Numbered from the stretch's first letter, positions 35,012 through 44,276 are shown. The stretch is DNA of 64,000 nucleotides from Novosphingobium marinum (GCF_013408095.1 NZ_JACBZF010000008.1:1-64000), one strand, 5' to 3'. The notes: generated by a model not told the origin, from the sequence alone. A program made the numbers and translations.

Positions 35012-35685
35012 TGAAGCACTTCACCAAGACCGCCCTTTTCGCGGGCCTCATGCTGGGCGCGATGTCGCAGCCGGCGCTTGGCCAGTCGACCGGCACCATC
35101 GTGCAGGGCATCGCCGTCGCCAACCTCGACGCCGTCGTTGCCAGCTCCAACGCCTACCGCACCGCGCAGCAGCAGCGGCAGACGACCTACAAGCCGCAGA
35201 TCGACGCCGCCAATGCCAAGCGCCAGCAGCTCCAGACCCAGCTTCAGCCGCTCGCGACCAAGTTCAACCAGGACCGCCAGGCGACGAACCCGAACCAGCA
35301 GTCGCTTGCCCAGCAGGCGCAGAACATCCAGCGCATTCAGGAGCAGGGCCAGCAGGAACTTCAGCAGATCCTGCAGCCGGTCGCTCTTTCCGAAGCCTAT
35401 GTGGCCGAGCAGCTCAACGACCAGCTCGACCAGGCGGTGAAAAACGCCATGGCCAAACGCAACATCTCGCTCGTCCTGACGCCCAGCGCAGTGCTTGCCG
35501 CCAACAACCAGGCCTACAATCTCAATCAGGCTATCCTTGACGAGCTGAACACGCTGGTCCCGTCGGTGCAGATCGTTCCGCCGCAGGGCTGGGAACCGCG
35601 CGAAGTTCGCGAGGCGCGCGCTGCGCAGGCGCAGGCACAGGGGCAGGCCCCCGCGACGACCGCGCAGCAGCCGCAGGGCCGCTGA
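35011..35685 (+). CDS. skp: Periplasmic OmpH/Skp-family chaperone
   Basis: 224 aa. The signal peptide [17 protein letters not shown] is followed by an OmpH domain: a short strand ([16 protein letters not shown]), long Gln-rich helical hairpin (about 55-150) and a returning strand pair ([15 protein letters not shown]). It holds unfolded outer-membrane proteins for BamA, whose gene it overlaps by one base. The tail is Ala/Gln-rich and probably disordered. Confidence 0.9.
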   Translation: MKHFTKTALFAGLMLGAMSQPALGQSTGTIVQGIAVANLDAVVASSNAYRTAQQQRQTTYKPQIDAANAKRQQLQTQLQPLATKFNQDRQATNPNQQSLAQQAQNIQRIQEQGQQELQQILQPVALSEAYVAEQLNDQLDQAVKNAMAKRNISLVLTPSAVLAANNQAYNLNQAILDELNTLVPSVQIVPPQGWEPREVREARAAQAQAQGQAPATTAQQPQGR

Positions 35686-35710
35686 TCCGGAGCAGATGGG
35701 AGAACGGGGC

Positions 35711-36178
35711 ATGAGCGAAGACGCCGGGGCGAAAAGCCTCGACATCACGAAGATACTCGAGGCGCTTCCGCATCGCTATCCGATGCTGCTCGTCGACCGC
35801 GTGGTCTCGCTCGTGCCCGACCAGAGCATCCACGCGGTAAAGGCGGTCAGCTTCAACGAATCGTTCTTCCAGGGCCATTTCCCCGGTCGTCCGATCATGC
35901 CCGGCGTCCTCCAGATCGAGGCGCTGGCGCAGGCGGCAGGGGTGCTCGCTATCGAGACGCTGGGCCTCGCAGGATCGGGCAAGCTCGTCTATTTTATGGC
36001 GATCGAGAACGCCAAGTTCCGCAGTCCCGTCGAACCGGGCGTGCTGCTCGACCTCAAGGTCGACTTCGTCCAGAAGCGCGCGAAGATCTGCAAGTTCCGC
36101 GGCGAAGCCTCGATCGAGGGCCGCGTTACCTGCGAGACCGAGTTCACCGCGATGGTCGCCGATCCGCCCAAGGGTTGA
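35711..36178 (+). CDS. fabZ: 3-hydroxyacyl-ACP dehydratase FabZ
   Basis: 155 aa. It dehydrates beta-hydroxyacyl-ACP in fatty acid elongation. The hot-dog fold signature [19 protein letters not shown] contains the catalytic His and Glu, and [13 protein letters not shown] precedes it. GGGAGA lies about 9 bases before this ATG; another in-frame ATG at 35696 has GGAG only 3 bases away. It is the last gene of the pyrH-to-fabZ run. lpxD and lpxA, neighbours in many bacteria, are not beside it. Confidence 0.95.
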   Translation: MSEDAGAKSLDITKILEALPHRYPMLLVDRVVSLVPDQSIHAVKAVSFNESFFQGHFPGRPIMPGVLQIEALAQAAGVLAIETLGLAGSGKLVYFMAIENAKFRSPVEPGVLLDLKVDFVQKRAKICKFRGEASIEGRVTCETEFTAMVADPPKG

Positions 36179-36257
36179 TCGCGCGCGGTTTCGCGGCTAT
36201 GGGCGCCGCTTTCCCAAGCAGGCCGGTCGGAACCGGCCATAGCGAGAGTTAGACATC

Positions 36258-36485
36258 ATGAAGGCCGATACCCACCCCGATTACCACATGATCAAGGTGC
36301 AGATGACCGACGGCACCACGTTCGAGACGCGCTCCACCTGGGGCAGCGAGGGCGATACGCTCGTGCTCGACGTCGATCCGACGACGCACCCGGCGTGGAC
36401 CGGCGGCACCCAGCGCGTCAGCGAAGGCGGACGCGTGGCGCAGTTCAACAAGCGTTTCGGCGGTCTCTCGCTCAAAAAGGGCTGA
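36258..36485 (+). CDS. rpmE: 50S ribosomal protein L31
   Basis: 75 aa. [20 protein letters not shown] and TRSTWG match L31, a peripheral large-subunit protein bridging to the small subunit. The four zinc-binding cysteines of the C+ form are absent: there is no Cys at all, so this is a zinc-independent version of the standard-length protein. A clear terminator follows. Confidence 0.95.
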   Translation: MKADTHPDYHMIKVQMTDGTTFETRSTWGSEGDTLVLDVDPTTHPAWTGGTQRVSEGGRVAQFNKRFGGLSLKKG

Positions 36486-36510
36486 TCGGGCCCGAACCGA
36501 ATGTAGGGAA

Positions 36511-36538
36511 GGGCGGTGCCTCGCGGCGCCGCCCTTTT
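36511..36538. terminator. Bidirectional Rho-independent terminator
   Basis: GGGCGGTGCC (36511-36520) pairs with GGCGCCGCCC (36525-36534) around TCGC, followed by TTTT. It sits between convergent rpmE and the PilZ gene; on the minus strand the stem is followed by TTCCC, so it is stronger for rpmE. Confidence 0.85.
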
Positions 36539-36542
36539 CGTT

Positions 36543-36890
36543 TCAGCTGTCGAAAGACGAATCCATGAGGTCCCGCCATTCCTGGCAATTGGCGGGAACG
36601 GCGTGGAGAAATTCCATCCCGGCGGCTCCGTCGCGGACCCAGCGAACGATCGCCTGAAGCGACGAGTCGCGGCCAAGCTCTATCGACACGAAGCGCCCCT
36701 CGCGCAGCCAGTCCGCATCGCACTGGATGCAGCATCCGTGCAGCGACACGTCGGCGATGAGGGCGGGTGCACGGTCGCCGCGCACCGAAGAAATCCGCGC
36801 TTCCTCGCGCGTGCGATAGCGGGCTTCGCGGCGGCGATCTGCCTCGTCGTCCTCGATTGTGGACTGGAGTCGCGCAAGTGATGCCGTCAT
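36543..36890 (-). CDS. PilZ-domain protein
   Basis: 115 aa, essentially a single PilZ domain that binds cyclic-di-GMP. The RxxxR loop is present in RRREARYRTRE, and the second motif is DVSLHGCCI (D/N-x-S-x-x-G). Single-domain PilZ proteins act as c-di-GMP-dependent adaptors; the output is not shown by context. A GGDEF-EAL enzyme is 15 kb away in the window. Confidence 0.85.
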   Translation of the reverse strand: MTASLARLQSTIEDDEADRRREARYRTREEARISSVRGDRAPALIADVSLHGCCIQCDADWLREGRFVSIELGRDSSLQAIVRWVRDGAAGMEFLHAVPANCQEWRDLMDSSFDS

Positions 36891-37007
36891 TGGCCAGAAG
36901 CCCCCGTTGTTGCAGATGCTGCGGTTTCGCGACTGTCGGCATTCGGCGTTAACCCCGGACTTCGCGACAACCTTACCCGCGCGGTAAGCTTTTCGGGCGA
37001 CCTGCGA

Positions 37008-37517
37008 TCAGCGAAGCGTTTTCGACAGGACGACCAGCGCGGGATCGCCGTCCAAGGGTTCGGGTGAGAAGCCGCTTTCGCGCTCCAGTTCGATCGCGGC
37101 GCGGTTGTCGCGATCCTCGATGGCGATGACGCGGCGCACGCCCCGGCGGCGCGCTTCGCCGGCCAGCAGGTCGAGCATCGCCCAGCCGATGCCCTTGCCG
37201 CGATAGTCGCCGCGCACCGATATCGCGACTTCGCAGGTATCGAGCGCATTGTCGCAGGCGAGAAGTCCCGATGCGACGAGATCGCCGGTCCGATGTTCGA
37301 AGGCGACGAAGCTCTCGCTGCGGAAATGGTCGGTGTGGACCAGCGGATCGATCTGGTCGTGCCCGATGTGATCGGCGGCAGAGAGGAAGCGGAAGCGCCT
37401 GTCATCCTCGCTCACGCGCTCGAAGAATGCGGCAAGCGCAGGCTCGTCGCTTTCCGCGGCGCGGCGGATGTTGAGCACGAGGCCCGCGCGGGTTTCGAGG
37501 GTCGTGTAGTCCGTCAT
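37008..37517 (-). CDS. GNAT-family N-acetyltransferase
   Basis: 169 aa, one GNAT domain. The acetyl-CoA pyrophosphate loop reads VRGDYRGKGIGWAML (the R/Q-x-x-G-x-G/A pattern), followed by a helix and RVIAIEDRDNRAAIELERES. The N-terminus resembles the GNAT module of larger acyl-CoA synthetase-like protein acetyltransferases (FERVSEDDRRFRF), so the substrate may be a protein lysine, but this is inference. The start was chosen at MTDYTTLE; an upstream ATG adds 18 unrelated residues. Confidence 0.85.
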   Translation of the reverse strand: MTDYTTLETRAGLVLNIRRAAESDEPALAAFFERVSEDDRRFRFLSAADHIGHDQIDPLVHTDHFRSESFVAFEHRTGDLVASGLLACDNALDTCEVAISVRGDYRGKGIGWAMLDLLAGEARRRGVRRVIAIEDRDNRAAIELERESGFSPEPLDGDPALVVLSKTLR

Positions 37518-37651
37518 GGCTGTCGGCCTTCCAGCTGCCTTGCTGCATTGCGTCATACAGCAACTGGCCATCGCCCTCCTTGATTTGCCGCAACGACGGG
37601 GAACCTCGCGTTGCCCTGCCGCATTGATGGGGAAACCAACCGGAGAAAATT

Positions 37652-38200
37652 ATGACCCGCGCTTTCATGGCCGCCACGACACTCGCGCTCGGTACGGCGC
37701 TTGCCGCCCAACCCGCGCTAGCCGACCATCACGAGACGATGGAGAAGTCCGTCAGTGCCGATATCCTCGACGCGAACGGGCGAAATGTGGGTATGGTCAC
37801 CCTGGTGCAGACGCCCAACGGCGTGCTGATCAGCGCGACCGCTTCGGGCATGCCGGAGGGCGAACACGGCTTCCACATCCACGAGACCGGTCGCTGCGAT
37901 GCCGGGCAGGGCTTCTCGACCGCCGGCGGGCACTATGCGCCGCGCGGCGCCGGGCACGGCTTCAAGGAGGCGGGCGGTCCGCACGCGGGCGACATGCCCA
38001 ACCAGTTCGTCGGATCGGACGGAACACTGCGCGCGCATGTCGTCAACGATCGGATCACTCTGGAAAGCGGCTTCAGTTCGCTGATGGACGCGGACGGATC
38101 TGCACTCGTGATCCACGCCGGTGCGGACGACTACATGAGCCAGCCCTCGGGCGATGCCGGCAACCGGCTTGCCTGCGCTGTCCTTGCCGCGCCGAAGTAG
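37652..38200 (+). CDS. sodC: Periplasmic Cu/Zn superoxide dismutase
   Basis: 182 aa. The signal peptide (MAATTLALGTALAAQPALA) directs it to the periplasm. Copper and zinc ligands are visible: GFHIHETGRC (His75, His77), GGHYAP (His94), His102, GPHAGD (His111, Asp114) and a late VIHAGADDY His. Cys82 and the C-terminal LACAVL cysteine can form the conserved disulfide. GGAG precedes the ATG by 7 bases. It detoxifies superoxide outside the cytoplasm. Confidence 0.95.
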   Translation: MTRAFMAATTLALGTALAAQPALADHHETMEKSVSADILDANGRNVGMVTLVQTPNGVLISATASGMPEGEHGFHIHETGRCDAGQGFSTAGGHYAPRGAGHGFKEAGGPHAGDMPNQFVGSDGTLRAHVVNDRITLESGFSSLMDADGSALVIHAGADDYMSQPSGDAGNRLACAVLAAPK

Positions 38201-38206
38201 GCCGCT

Positions 38207-38851
38207 TTAGCCCCAGGGCCGTTCGCGGTACCAGCGGGTAATCACGTACTTGAGGCCCTTGCGCACCTTCATCGCGTGGTGCAGCGTGGCGGGGTTTCCC
38301 GATCCGTCGGGACGCCGGTTGTTCCACGCGAGCAGCTTGCCGCGCTCGGGCCGTACGGTCTTGTCGATTACCTTGAAACGGGTCGCGCCGCCTGCCGCGA
38401 CATCGTTCAGGTAGATCATGAACGTCCACGTGCGCTGTCCCGCTACCGAGCAGTACCTTTCGTAATCCGGCCCGTTCGGCTCGAAATAGTCGGTATGCGC
38501 CTTGAACTCCTGGCCCACGTCGTAGCGCTGCCCCTGCACGCGTTCGCCGTGGGCCGGATCGATGCCGGAAATTTCGTCCAGCTTTTGGAGCAGCGTGGCG
38601 ACGGCGGGTTCGTTGTGCTCCAGGTCGCAGGTCTCGCTCGTCCTGAAATAGTCGTCCCCGTTCGGGTCTGCGATCGTGGAGGGACGGCGTTCGGCCTCGA
38701 TCAGCGCGACGAGAGCGTCGCATTCGGCTTCGTCCAGGAAATCGCGCAGGACGTACAATTCGAGCCGGGGCGAGGGGACCCGCTGCATGCCGGGTACGGA
38801 CATCAGGCGTTCTGCAGAGGTTTCGCCGGCGTGCTGCATGCCGGGCGCCAT
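38207..38851 (-). CDS. Prolyl 4-hydroxylase-like 2OG-Fe(II) dioxygenase (copy A)
   Basis: 214 aa. It has a P4H-alpha fold with iron ligands AHTDYFEPN (His119, Asp121) and a distal His191 in LHHAMKV, with Lys201 (GLKYV) expected to bind 2-oxoglutarate. RTSETCDL and GQRYDVGQEF are further family marks. It lies 38 bases downstream of a similar gene and both end YVITRWYRE-(R/K)-PWG. No good ribosome binding site was found; starts at 38851, 38839 or 38803 are possible. The substrate may be a protein prolyl residue or a small molecule. Confidence 0.85.
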   Translation of the reverse strand: MAPGMQHAGETSAERLMSVPGMQRVPSPRLELYVLRDFLDEAECDALVALIEAERRPSTIADPNGDDYFRTSETCDLEHNEPAVATLLQKLDEISGIDPAHGERVQGQRYDVGQEFKAHTDYFEPNGPDYERYCSVAGQRTWTFMIYLNDVAAGGATRFKVIDKTVRPERGKLLAWNNRRPDGSGNPATLHHAMKVRKGLKYVITRWYRERPWG

Positions 38852-38889
38852 AGCGCCGCTGTCGCACCGCGCAATATCGTTCTCGGCGT

Positions 38890-39522
38890 TCAGCCCCACG
38901 GCTTTTCCCGGTACCAGCGCGTGATGACGTATTTCGAGCCTGCGCGCACCTTCATGCCCTGATGAAAGGTGTCGCGATTGCCCGATCCGTCCGGGTGGAG
39001 GTTGTTCCAGGCAAGCAGCTTGCCGGTCTCGGGATGGAAGGTTTTCCTGAGCGACCGGAATCGCGTTCCGCCACCGGCCTCGACATCGTTGAGGTAGACC
39101 ATGAAGGTCCATGTCCGCTGGCCCGCTACGCCGCAGAATTTCTCCCAGTCGGGCCCGTTGCGACCGAACCAGTCGACATGGTTCTGGAATTCCTGTCCGA
39201 CGAGGTAGCGCTGGCCCTGAATCGGCTCGCCGAGCGCGCGGTCGATGCCGCTGGCCTCACGCAACCGTTGCTCGAGCTCCTCGACAGCGGGTTCGCCGGG
39301 ATCGAGGTCGCAAGTCTCGCTCGTCCGGAATGTCGGGTCGCCGTCGCTGTTGGCGAGTTCTGACGGGCGGCGCTTCGCCTCGATGAGCGCGACGAGTTCG
39401 GCGCAAAGCCCCGCCGGCAGGAAGTCACGCAGCACGAACAGTTCGAGCAGCGGCGAGGGCACCCGCTGCACCCCCGGTATGCCCACGATACGGGCCGTCG
39501 GTGATTCGCCGGCTGGAATCAT
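38890..39522 (-). CDS. Prolyl 4-hydroxylase-like 2OG-Fe(II) dioxygenase (copy B)
   Basis: 210 aa, a paralogue of the next gene downstream; both share VPSP.LEL.VLRDFL, FRTSETCDL, VAGQRTWTFM.YLNDV and the end. Iron ligands: NHVDWF (His115, Asp117) and His187 in FHQGMKV; Lys197 likely binds 2-oxoglutarate. All catalytic residues are kept in both copies, so neither looks like a pseudogene. It is the first gene of a two-gene transcript reading away from tRNA-His. Confidence 0.85.
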   Translation of the reverse strand: MIPAGESPTARIVGIPGVQRVPSPLLELFVLRDFLPAGLCAELVALIEAKRRPSELANSDGDPTFRTSETCDLDPGEPAVEELEQRLREASGIDRALGEPIQGQRYLVGQEFQNHVDWFGRNGPDWEKFCGVAGQRTWTFMVYLNDVEAGGGTRFRSLRKTFHPETGKLLAWNNLHPDGSGNRDTFHQGMKVRAGSKYVITRWYREKPWG

Positions 39523-39696
39523 GGGTCGGGATTAGCAGAACACTCGCGAAATAAAATTGCGCACGAAGATCGCCTCGCAAGATTTTGCTTTGCAATCCCG
39601 CCCGCCTGTGCGAGACGGCTGCGCCGCGCCAATCGCCGCTTGCAGGCAGGCGCGCCGTTCCCTAACAGCGCGCGTTCCCAGCGCGCTGGCGTGTGT

Positions 39697-39774
39697 GGCG
39701 ATCGTAGCTCAGTCGGTTAGAGCGCCGGTTTGTGGTACCGGAGGTCGTGGGTTCGAACCCCATCGGTCGCCCCA
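39697..39774 (+). tRNA. tRNA-His (GTG anticodon)
   Basis: Full cloverleaf. The acceptor stem GCGATCG pairs with CGGTCGC with a G before position 1 (39697) facing C73, the histidine-specific extra base pair. The D arm GCTC...GAGC follows, the anticodon stem CCGGT/ACCGG carries GTG at 39732-39734, and the T loop is TTCGAAC. CCA is encoded (39772-39774). A TTTTTC run follows directly. Confidence 0.97.
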
Positions 39775-39817
39775 TTTTTCCCTGAATGCGCGCACCTTAG
39801 TCTGGACGGAGCGAAGC

Positions 39818-40882
39818 GTGGCGGCATTCTGGGCAGAGCCCGATTTCGATGAGCATGAACTCGTACAACTGGTGCACGATCGCGCCAGCGGGCTGACCGC
39901 GATCATCGCGATCCATTCCAGCCATCTCGGCCCCGGCGCGGGCGGAACGCGCTTCTGGCATTATGCCGAACCGCACCTCGCCATGCGCGATGCGCTGCGC
40001 CTCTCGCGCGGCATGAGCTACAAGAACGCGATGGCGGGGCTGCCGGTCGGCGGTGGCAAGGCGGTGATCCTCGCCGGTCCGGACCGCGAAAAGACGCCCG
40101 AAATGCTCGCCGCCTTCGGCGATGCGATCGACGCGATGGGCGGTCGCTACATTACCGCCGAGGACGTCGGCATGACCGAGGCCGACATGGTCGCCATTGC
40201 GAAACGCACGCCGCACGTCTCGGGCCTGCCCTCGCAGGATGCCGGCATGGCGGGCGGCGATCCCGGACCGTTCACCGCGCGCGGCATTGCGATGGGCATC
40301 AAGGCGGCGGTTGCGCACAAGCTCGGCCGGGACTCGATGGAAGGCGTGCACGTCGCGATCCAGGGTACCGGCAGCGTCGGCGGGGGCGTGGCGCGGATTC
40401 TGGCGGCCGAGGGCGCGCGGCTGACGCTTGCCGACATCGACGAAGCGCGCGCGTCTGCGATGGCAGCGGAACTGGGCGGCACGAGCGTTGCGCCGACCAC
40501 GGTGATGGACGTCGCATGCGACGTTTTCAGCCCCAACGCGCTGGGCGCGATCCTCGACGACGAGGGCGTTGCCCGGATCAACGCACCGATCGTCGCGGGC
40601 GGTGCGAACAACCAGCTTGCACGGACCGAGCACGGCGCGAAGCTGGCCGAGCGCGGCATCCTCTACGCGCCCGACTACGTCATCAACGGCGGCGGGATCA
40701 TCGCGGTGACGCTGGAATACCTGGCGCGCCGTTCGGGCACTCCCTGCGATGTCTCCGAAGTCCATGCCAAGATCGACGAGATTCCGCGGCGGCTCGAAGC
40801 GATCTGGCAGGAAGCCGACGCGACCGGAATCTCGCCCGACCGGGTCGCGGACGCCATGGCGCAGCGGATCATCGGCCGTTAA
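39818..40882 (+). CDS. Leucine/Glu/Phe/Val dehydrogenase family protein
   Basis: 354 aa, the usual length for leucine dehydrogenase. It reversibly deaminates branched-chain amino acids with NAD. GPGAGGTRFWHY binds substrate, Lys69 (SYKNAMAGLP) and Lys81 (GGGKAVIL) match the substrate and catalytic lysines, and IQGTGSVGGG (182-190) starts the NAD-binding domain. GTG start with GGAG 6 bases upstream; the frame runs back through tRNA-His but that part cannot be coding. Alternative substrates (Phe, Val) cannot be excluded by eye. Confidence 0.9.
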   Translation: MAAFWAEPDFDEHELVQLVHDRASGLTAIIAIHSSHLGPGAGGTRFWHYAEPHLAMRDALRLSRGMSYKNAMAGLPVGGGKAVILAGPDREKTPEMLAAFGDAIDAMGGRYITAEDVGMTEADMVAIAKRTPHVSGLPSQDAGMAGGDPGPFTARGIAMGIKAAVAHKLGRDSMEGVHVAIQGTGSVGGGVARILAAEGARLTLADIDEARASAMAAELGGTSVAPTTVMDVACDVFSPNALGAILDDEGVARINAPIVAGGANNQLARTEHGAKLAERGILYAPDYVINGGGIIAVTLEYLARRSGTPCDVSEVHAKIDEIPRRLEAIWQEADATGISPDRVADAMAQRIIGR

Positions 40883-40979
40883 TTCGCAAAATCGTACCGG
40901 AGCATGCCTGCCTCCCGGTAATGCTTGCTCCCGGCGTCGGGCGCTGCCAAGGAATGGCGCAAACAACGAACGATTTCGG

Positions 40980-41723
40980 ATGCATGGCTTCGCCAATCCC
41001 GCGCGCTTCCTGCGCATTGCCCGCTGGCTGACGCCGGTCCTGCTTTTCGGCGGGATCGCGATAACCGCCGTTGCGCTTCTGTGGGGGCTGTTCCGGGTAC
41101 CGCCCGACCGCCTGATGGGCGAGACCGTGCGCATCCTTTTCGTCCACGTTCCCGCAGCCTGGCTGGGGATGGGCGGCTGGATGACCATCGCGGTCGCAAG
41201 CCTGGTCGAGCTCGTCTGGCGCCATCCGCTGGCGGGCATCGCCGCGCGGGCCGCTGCCGTTCCCGGAGCCGCCTTCACCGCGATCTGCTTGCTCACCGGA
41301 TCGATCTGGGCACGGCCGACCTGGGGCACATGGTGGGTGTGGGACGGCAGGCTGACGAGCTTCCTCGTCCTCCTGTTCCTCTATTTCGGGTACATCGCCC
41401 TGTCCGACGCGGCGCAGCGCGACAGCGGTTCCTCGCGCGTCGCGGCGATCTTCGGACTGGTCGGGGCGGTGAACATCCCGATCATCAACCGGTCGGTGGT
41501 CTGGTGGAATTCGCTGCACCAGCCCCCCAGCATCACGATGGGCAAGTCCGCTATCGACGCCGCGTTTCTCTGGCCGCTCCTTGCCGCGACACTCGGCTTT
41601 TCGATGATCTTCGGAGCGATAATCCTGCTGCGCATGCGCGCTCTCCTTGCCGACATCCAGGCCGACGCGCGCCTTCGCCGCAAGGCTATGCGCGGGACCT
41701 CCGGCATGGAGGCGCAGGCCTGA
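40980..41723 (+). CDS. ccmC: Heme exporter protein CcmC
   Basis: 247 aa, six membrane helices. It loads heme onto CcmE on the periplasmic side in system I cytochrome c maturation. The tryptophan-rich heme motif is WGTWWVWDGRLTS, flanked by conserved histidines (FVHVPAAW and SLHQPPSI). First gene of the ccmC-D-E-F-G-H-I run, in which every junction overlaps. CcmA and CcmB, the ABC transporter half, are not beside it. Confidence 0.95.
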   Translation: MHGFANPARFLRIARWLTPVLLFGGIAITAVALLWGLFRVPPDRLMGETVRILFVHVPAAWLGMGGWMTIAVASLVELVWRHPLAGIAARAAAVPGAAFTAICLLTGSIWARPTWGTWWVWDGRLTSFLVLLFLYFGYIALSDAAQRDSGSSRVAAIFGLVGAVNIPIINRSVVWWNSLHQPPSITMGKSAIDAAFLWPLLAATLGFSMIFGAIILLRMRALLADIQADARLRRKAMRGTSGMEAQA

Positions 41724-41863
41724 TGCGCGAGGCGCTCGACCAGTGGGCCTTCGTCTGGGCCGCCTACGCGATCTCCATCGGCGGCACGGCGCTGACCATC
41801 GGCTGGAGCTGGCTCGCCATGCACCGCGCGGAGCGTCGCCGCGAACGGAGCCGGGAGCGCTGA
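41723..41863 (+). CDS. ccmD: Heme exporter protein CcmD
   Basis: 46 aa. A small single-span protein (FVWAAYAISIGGTALTIGW) with a basic Arg-rich C-terminus, typical of CcmD, which helps release heme-loaded CcmE from the CcmABC complex. The ATG overlaps the ccmC stop by one base (TGATG) and the stop overlaps ccmE the same way. Confidence 0.9.
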   Translation: MREALDQWAFVWAAYAISIGGTALTIGWSWLAMHRAERRRERSRER

Positions 41864-42333
41864 TGGCCAGCATCGCCACGTCGCGGATCAAGCCCAAGCA
41901 CCAGCGCCTCGTGCTGCTGGTCGTCGCGCTGGTCGTGCTCGTCGCGGCGGGTCTCCTCGCCGCGTGGGCGCTGCGCAACCAGGCGTCCTATTTCTACGTG
42001 CCGAGCGAGATGCAGGCCGATCCGCCCGAGCCGGGCCGCGCCGTGCGGCTGGGCGGAATGGTCGAGGAAGGCTCGCTAAAGACGCAGGCCGACGGCGTGA
42101 CCATCGCCTTTGTCGTGGGCGACGGAGACGCCCGCATTCCGGTGCGCTTCAGCGGTATCGTGCCTTCTCTCTTCGTCGAGGGTTCGGGTGTCGTTGCCGA
42201 AGGGCGGCTCGGCCCTGACGGGACCTTCCTTGCCGACAACCTGCTCGCCAAGCATGACGAGAACTACGTTCCGCGCGAATTGCAGGAGATGAGCGAGCAC
42301 CAGACCGAACGGGTGGTGGCCGCGCCGCAATGA
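41863..42333 (+). CDS. ccmE: Heme chaperone CcmE
   Basis: 156 aa. One N-terminal signal anchor (LVLLVVALVVLVAAGLLAAW), then a periplasmic OB fold. LLAKHDENYVP contains His131, which binds heme covalently, and the conserved Tyr135. It carries heme from CcmC to CcmF. Its end overlaps the ccmF start by four bases (ATGA). Confidence 0.96.
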   Translation: MASIATSRIKPKHQRLVLLVVALVVLVAAGLLAAWALRNQASYFYVPSEMQADPPEPGRAVRLGGMVEEGSLKTQADGVTIAFVVGDGDARIPVRFSGIVPSLFVEGSGVVAEGRLGPDGTFLADNLLAKHDENYVPRELQEMSEHQTERVVAAPQ

Positions 42334-44276
42334 TCGCCGAATTCGGACTAGCCGCGCTGTGGCTCGCCGCCGCGCTCGCCGCCCTGCAATTGCTCGCGGG
42401 GAGCCTGTCGCTGACCAGGGGCGGGGAGGGCTTCGCAGCCATCGTGCGCCCGGCGGCGGTCGTACAGGGACTGCTGGCGCTGGTATCCTTCTTCGCGCTG
42501 ATGGTGCTGTTCCTGCGTACCGACCTGTCGGTGCAGCTGGTCGCAATGAACTCGCATTCGGCAAAGCCCTTCGTTTTCAAGCTGGCGGGCACCTGGGGCA
42601 ACCACGAAGGATCGATGCTGCTGTGGGTCATGGTCATGGGGCTCGCCGGCTCCCTGATCGCCCTTATCGAGCGTCGCCTGCCCGAACGGACCATGCTGGC
42701 GACGTTGGCGGGGCAGGCGTTCGTCAGCCTCGGCTTCTATGCCTTCCTGCTGTTCTCCTCGAACCCGTTCGAGCGGCTCGACCCCGCGCCGCCGCAGGGC
42801 GCTGGCCTCAACCCGCTGCTGCAGGACATCGGCCTCGCGTTCCATCCGCCGACGCTCTACCTCGGTTACGTCGGGTTGTCGGTTGCGTTCAGCTTTGCCA
42901 TCGGGGCGCTCATCACGCGCGAGGTCGGGCCGGCGTTCGCGCGCGCGATGCGACCCTGGGTGCTCGGCGCGTGGGTGTTCCTCACCGTCGGCATCACCGC
43001 CGGATCGTACTGGGCCTACTACGAGCTGGGCTGGGGCGGCTGGTGGTTCTGGGATCCGGTCGAGAACGCTTCGCTCATGCCGTGGCTCGCCGCGACCGCA
43101 CTCCTCCATTCGGCGAGCGTCCTTGCATCGCGCAACGCACTGCGCGCCTGGACCGTCATGCTGGGCGTCGTTGCGTTCTCGATGTCGATGGTCGGCACGT
43201 TCCTCGTGCGATCGGGCATCCTGACGAGCGTCCATGCCTTCGCCGTCGATCCCGAGCGTGGCACGTTCATCCTCGTGCTGCTGGCGATCAACATCGGCGG
43301 TGCACTCACGCTCTTCGGCCTGCGCGCCGCAACCGTCACCGAAGGCAAGCGGTTCGCCCTCGTCAGCCGCGAGGGCGCGCTTGTTTTCAACAACGTGATG
43401 CTGTCCGCGATCCTGGGCATTGTCCTTTTCGGTACGCTCTATCCACTCGTCACCGAAGCCTTCGACACGCGCGTGTCGGTGGGACCACCCTATTTCAATC
43501 CGGTGAGCGCGATCTTCTTCGTGCCGATGCTGCTCGTCCTGATGGTCGGGCCCTTGCTGCGCTGGCGGCGAGACAACCTTTCGCGCCTGCGCCGGCGGCT
43601 GGTTGTGCCCGGCCTGCTGCTGCTTGCCGCCGTGGCCGCGCTGCTGGCAATCGGCGGGATCGGCGTCCTCCCGTTCATCGGCCTGGCACTAGCCGTTGCG
43701 CTGGCTGCCGCGAGCCTGCTGCCGTTGCGGGGCCGGAACCTGCGCCGCACGCCGATTGCGACCTGGGGCATGGTGGCGGCGCACTTCGGAATTGCCGTCG
43801 CGCTTTTCGGCGCCGCCAGCGAAAGCGCTTTCACCAAGGAGACGCTCGTCGCGGCCAGAGTGGGCGACGTGACCCAGGTCGGCCCCTGGCAAGTGAGGCT
43901 GGACGCCATCGAACCCGTGGCCGGGCCCAACTGGACCGCGATGCGTGCCGGGCTTTCGGTCCGCTACGGCGAGGGCGCGGTTCGCCAGTTGAAGCCGCAG
44001 GCGCGCAGTTTCTGGTCGCCGCCGCAGCAGACCGCCGAATCCGCGCTGCTGACACGCTGGAACGGGCAACTCTATGCGGTGCTGGGCGAAGAGGGCGAGG
44101 ACGGTCGCTGGCAGCTCCGCCTGTGGTGGAAACCGTTCGTGACGCTGATCTGGATCGGCGGCCTGCTGATCGGTCTCGGCGGTGTGCTTGCCATTGTCGC
44201 CCATGTGGCGAACGATGTCAGGCGCAGCGTCGCGCGCGAGAAGATCGCGGATCGCCGGATGAGGCAGGGCCGATGA
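42330..44276 (+). CDS. ccmF: Cytochrome c heme lyase subunit CcmF
   Basis: 648 aa, about 15 membrane helices. It attaches heme to apocytochrome c with CcmH and CcmI. The heme motif is WGGWWFWDPVENASLMPWL, with conserved His in FVFKLAGTWGNHEGSML, LAFHPPTLYLGYVG and LLHSASV. Full family length. It overlaps both neighbours by four bases. Confidence 0.97.
   Translation: MIAEFGLAALWLAAALAALQLLAGSLSLTRGGEGFAAIVRPAAVVQGLLALVSFFALMVLFLRTDLSVQLVAMNSHSAKPFVFKLAGTWGNHEGSMLLWVMVMGLAGSLIALIERRLPERTMLATLAGQAFVSLGFYAFLLFSSNPFERLDPAPPQGAGLNPLLQDIGLAFHPPTLYLGYVGLSVAFSFAIGALITREVGPAFARAMRPWVLGAWVFLTVGITAGSYWAYYELGWGGWWFWDPVENASLMPWLAATALLHSASVLASRNALRAWTVMLGVVAFSMSMVGTFLVRSGILTSVHAFAVDPERGTFILVLLAINIGGALTLFGLRAATVTEGKRFALVSREGALVFNNVMLSAILGIVLFGTLYPLVTEAFDTRVSVGPPYFNPVSAIFFVPMLLVLMVGPLLRWRRDNLSRLRRRLVVPGLLLLAAVAALLAIGGIGVLPFIGLALAVALAAASLLPLRGRNLRRTPIATWGMVAAHFGIAVALFGAASESAFTKETLVAARVGDVTQVGPWQVRLDAIEPVAGPNWTAMRAGLSVRYGEGAVRQLKPQARSFWSPPQQTAESALLTRWNGQLYAVLGEEGEDGRWQLRLWWKPFVTLIWIGGLLIGLGGVLAIVAHVANDVRRSVAREKIADRRMRQGR

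Noticed and set aside
39557..39817. N-terminal extension of the leucine-dehydrogenase-like frame
   Set aside because: The frame is open upstream but passes through tRNA-His; the GTG at 39818 has a well-placed ribosome binding site and gives the family length.
42359..44272. Long plus-strand frame overlapping ccmF
   Set aside because: This is the upstream extension of the dsbE frame; the DsbE protein begins at 44273 and the earlier part is an Arg-rich shadow of ccmF.
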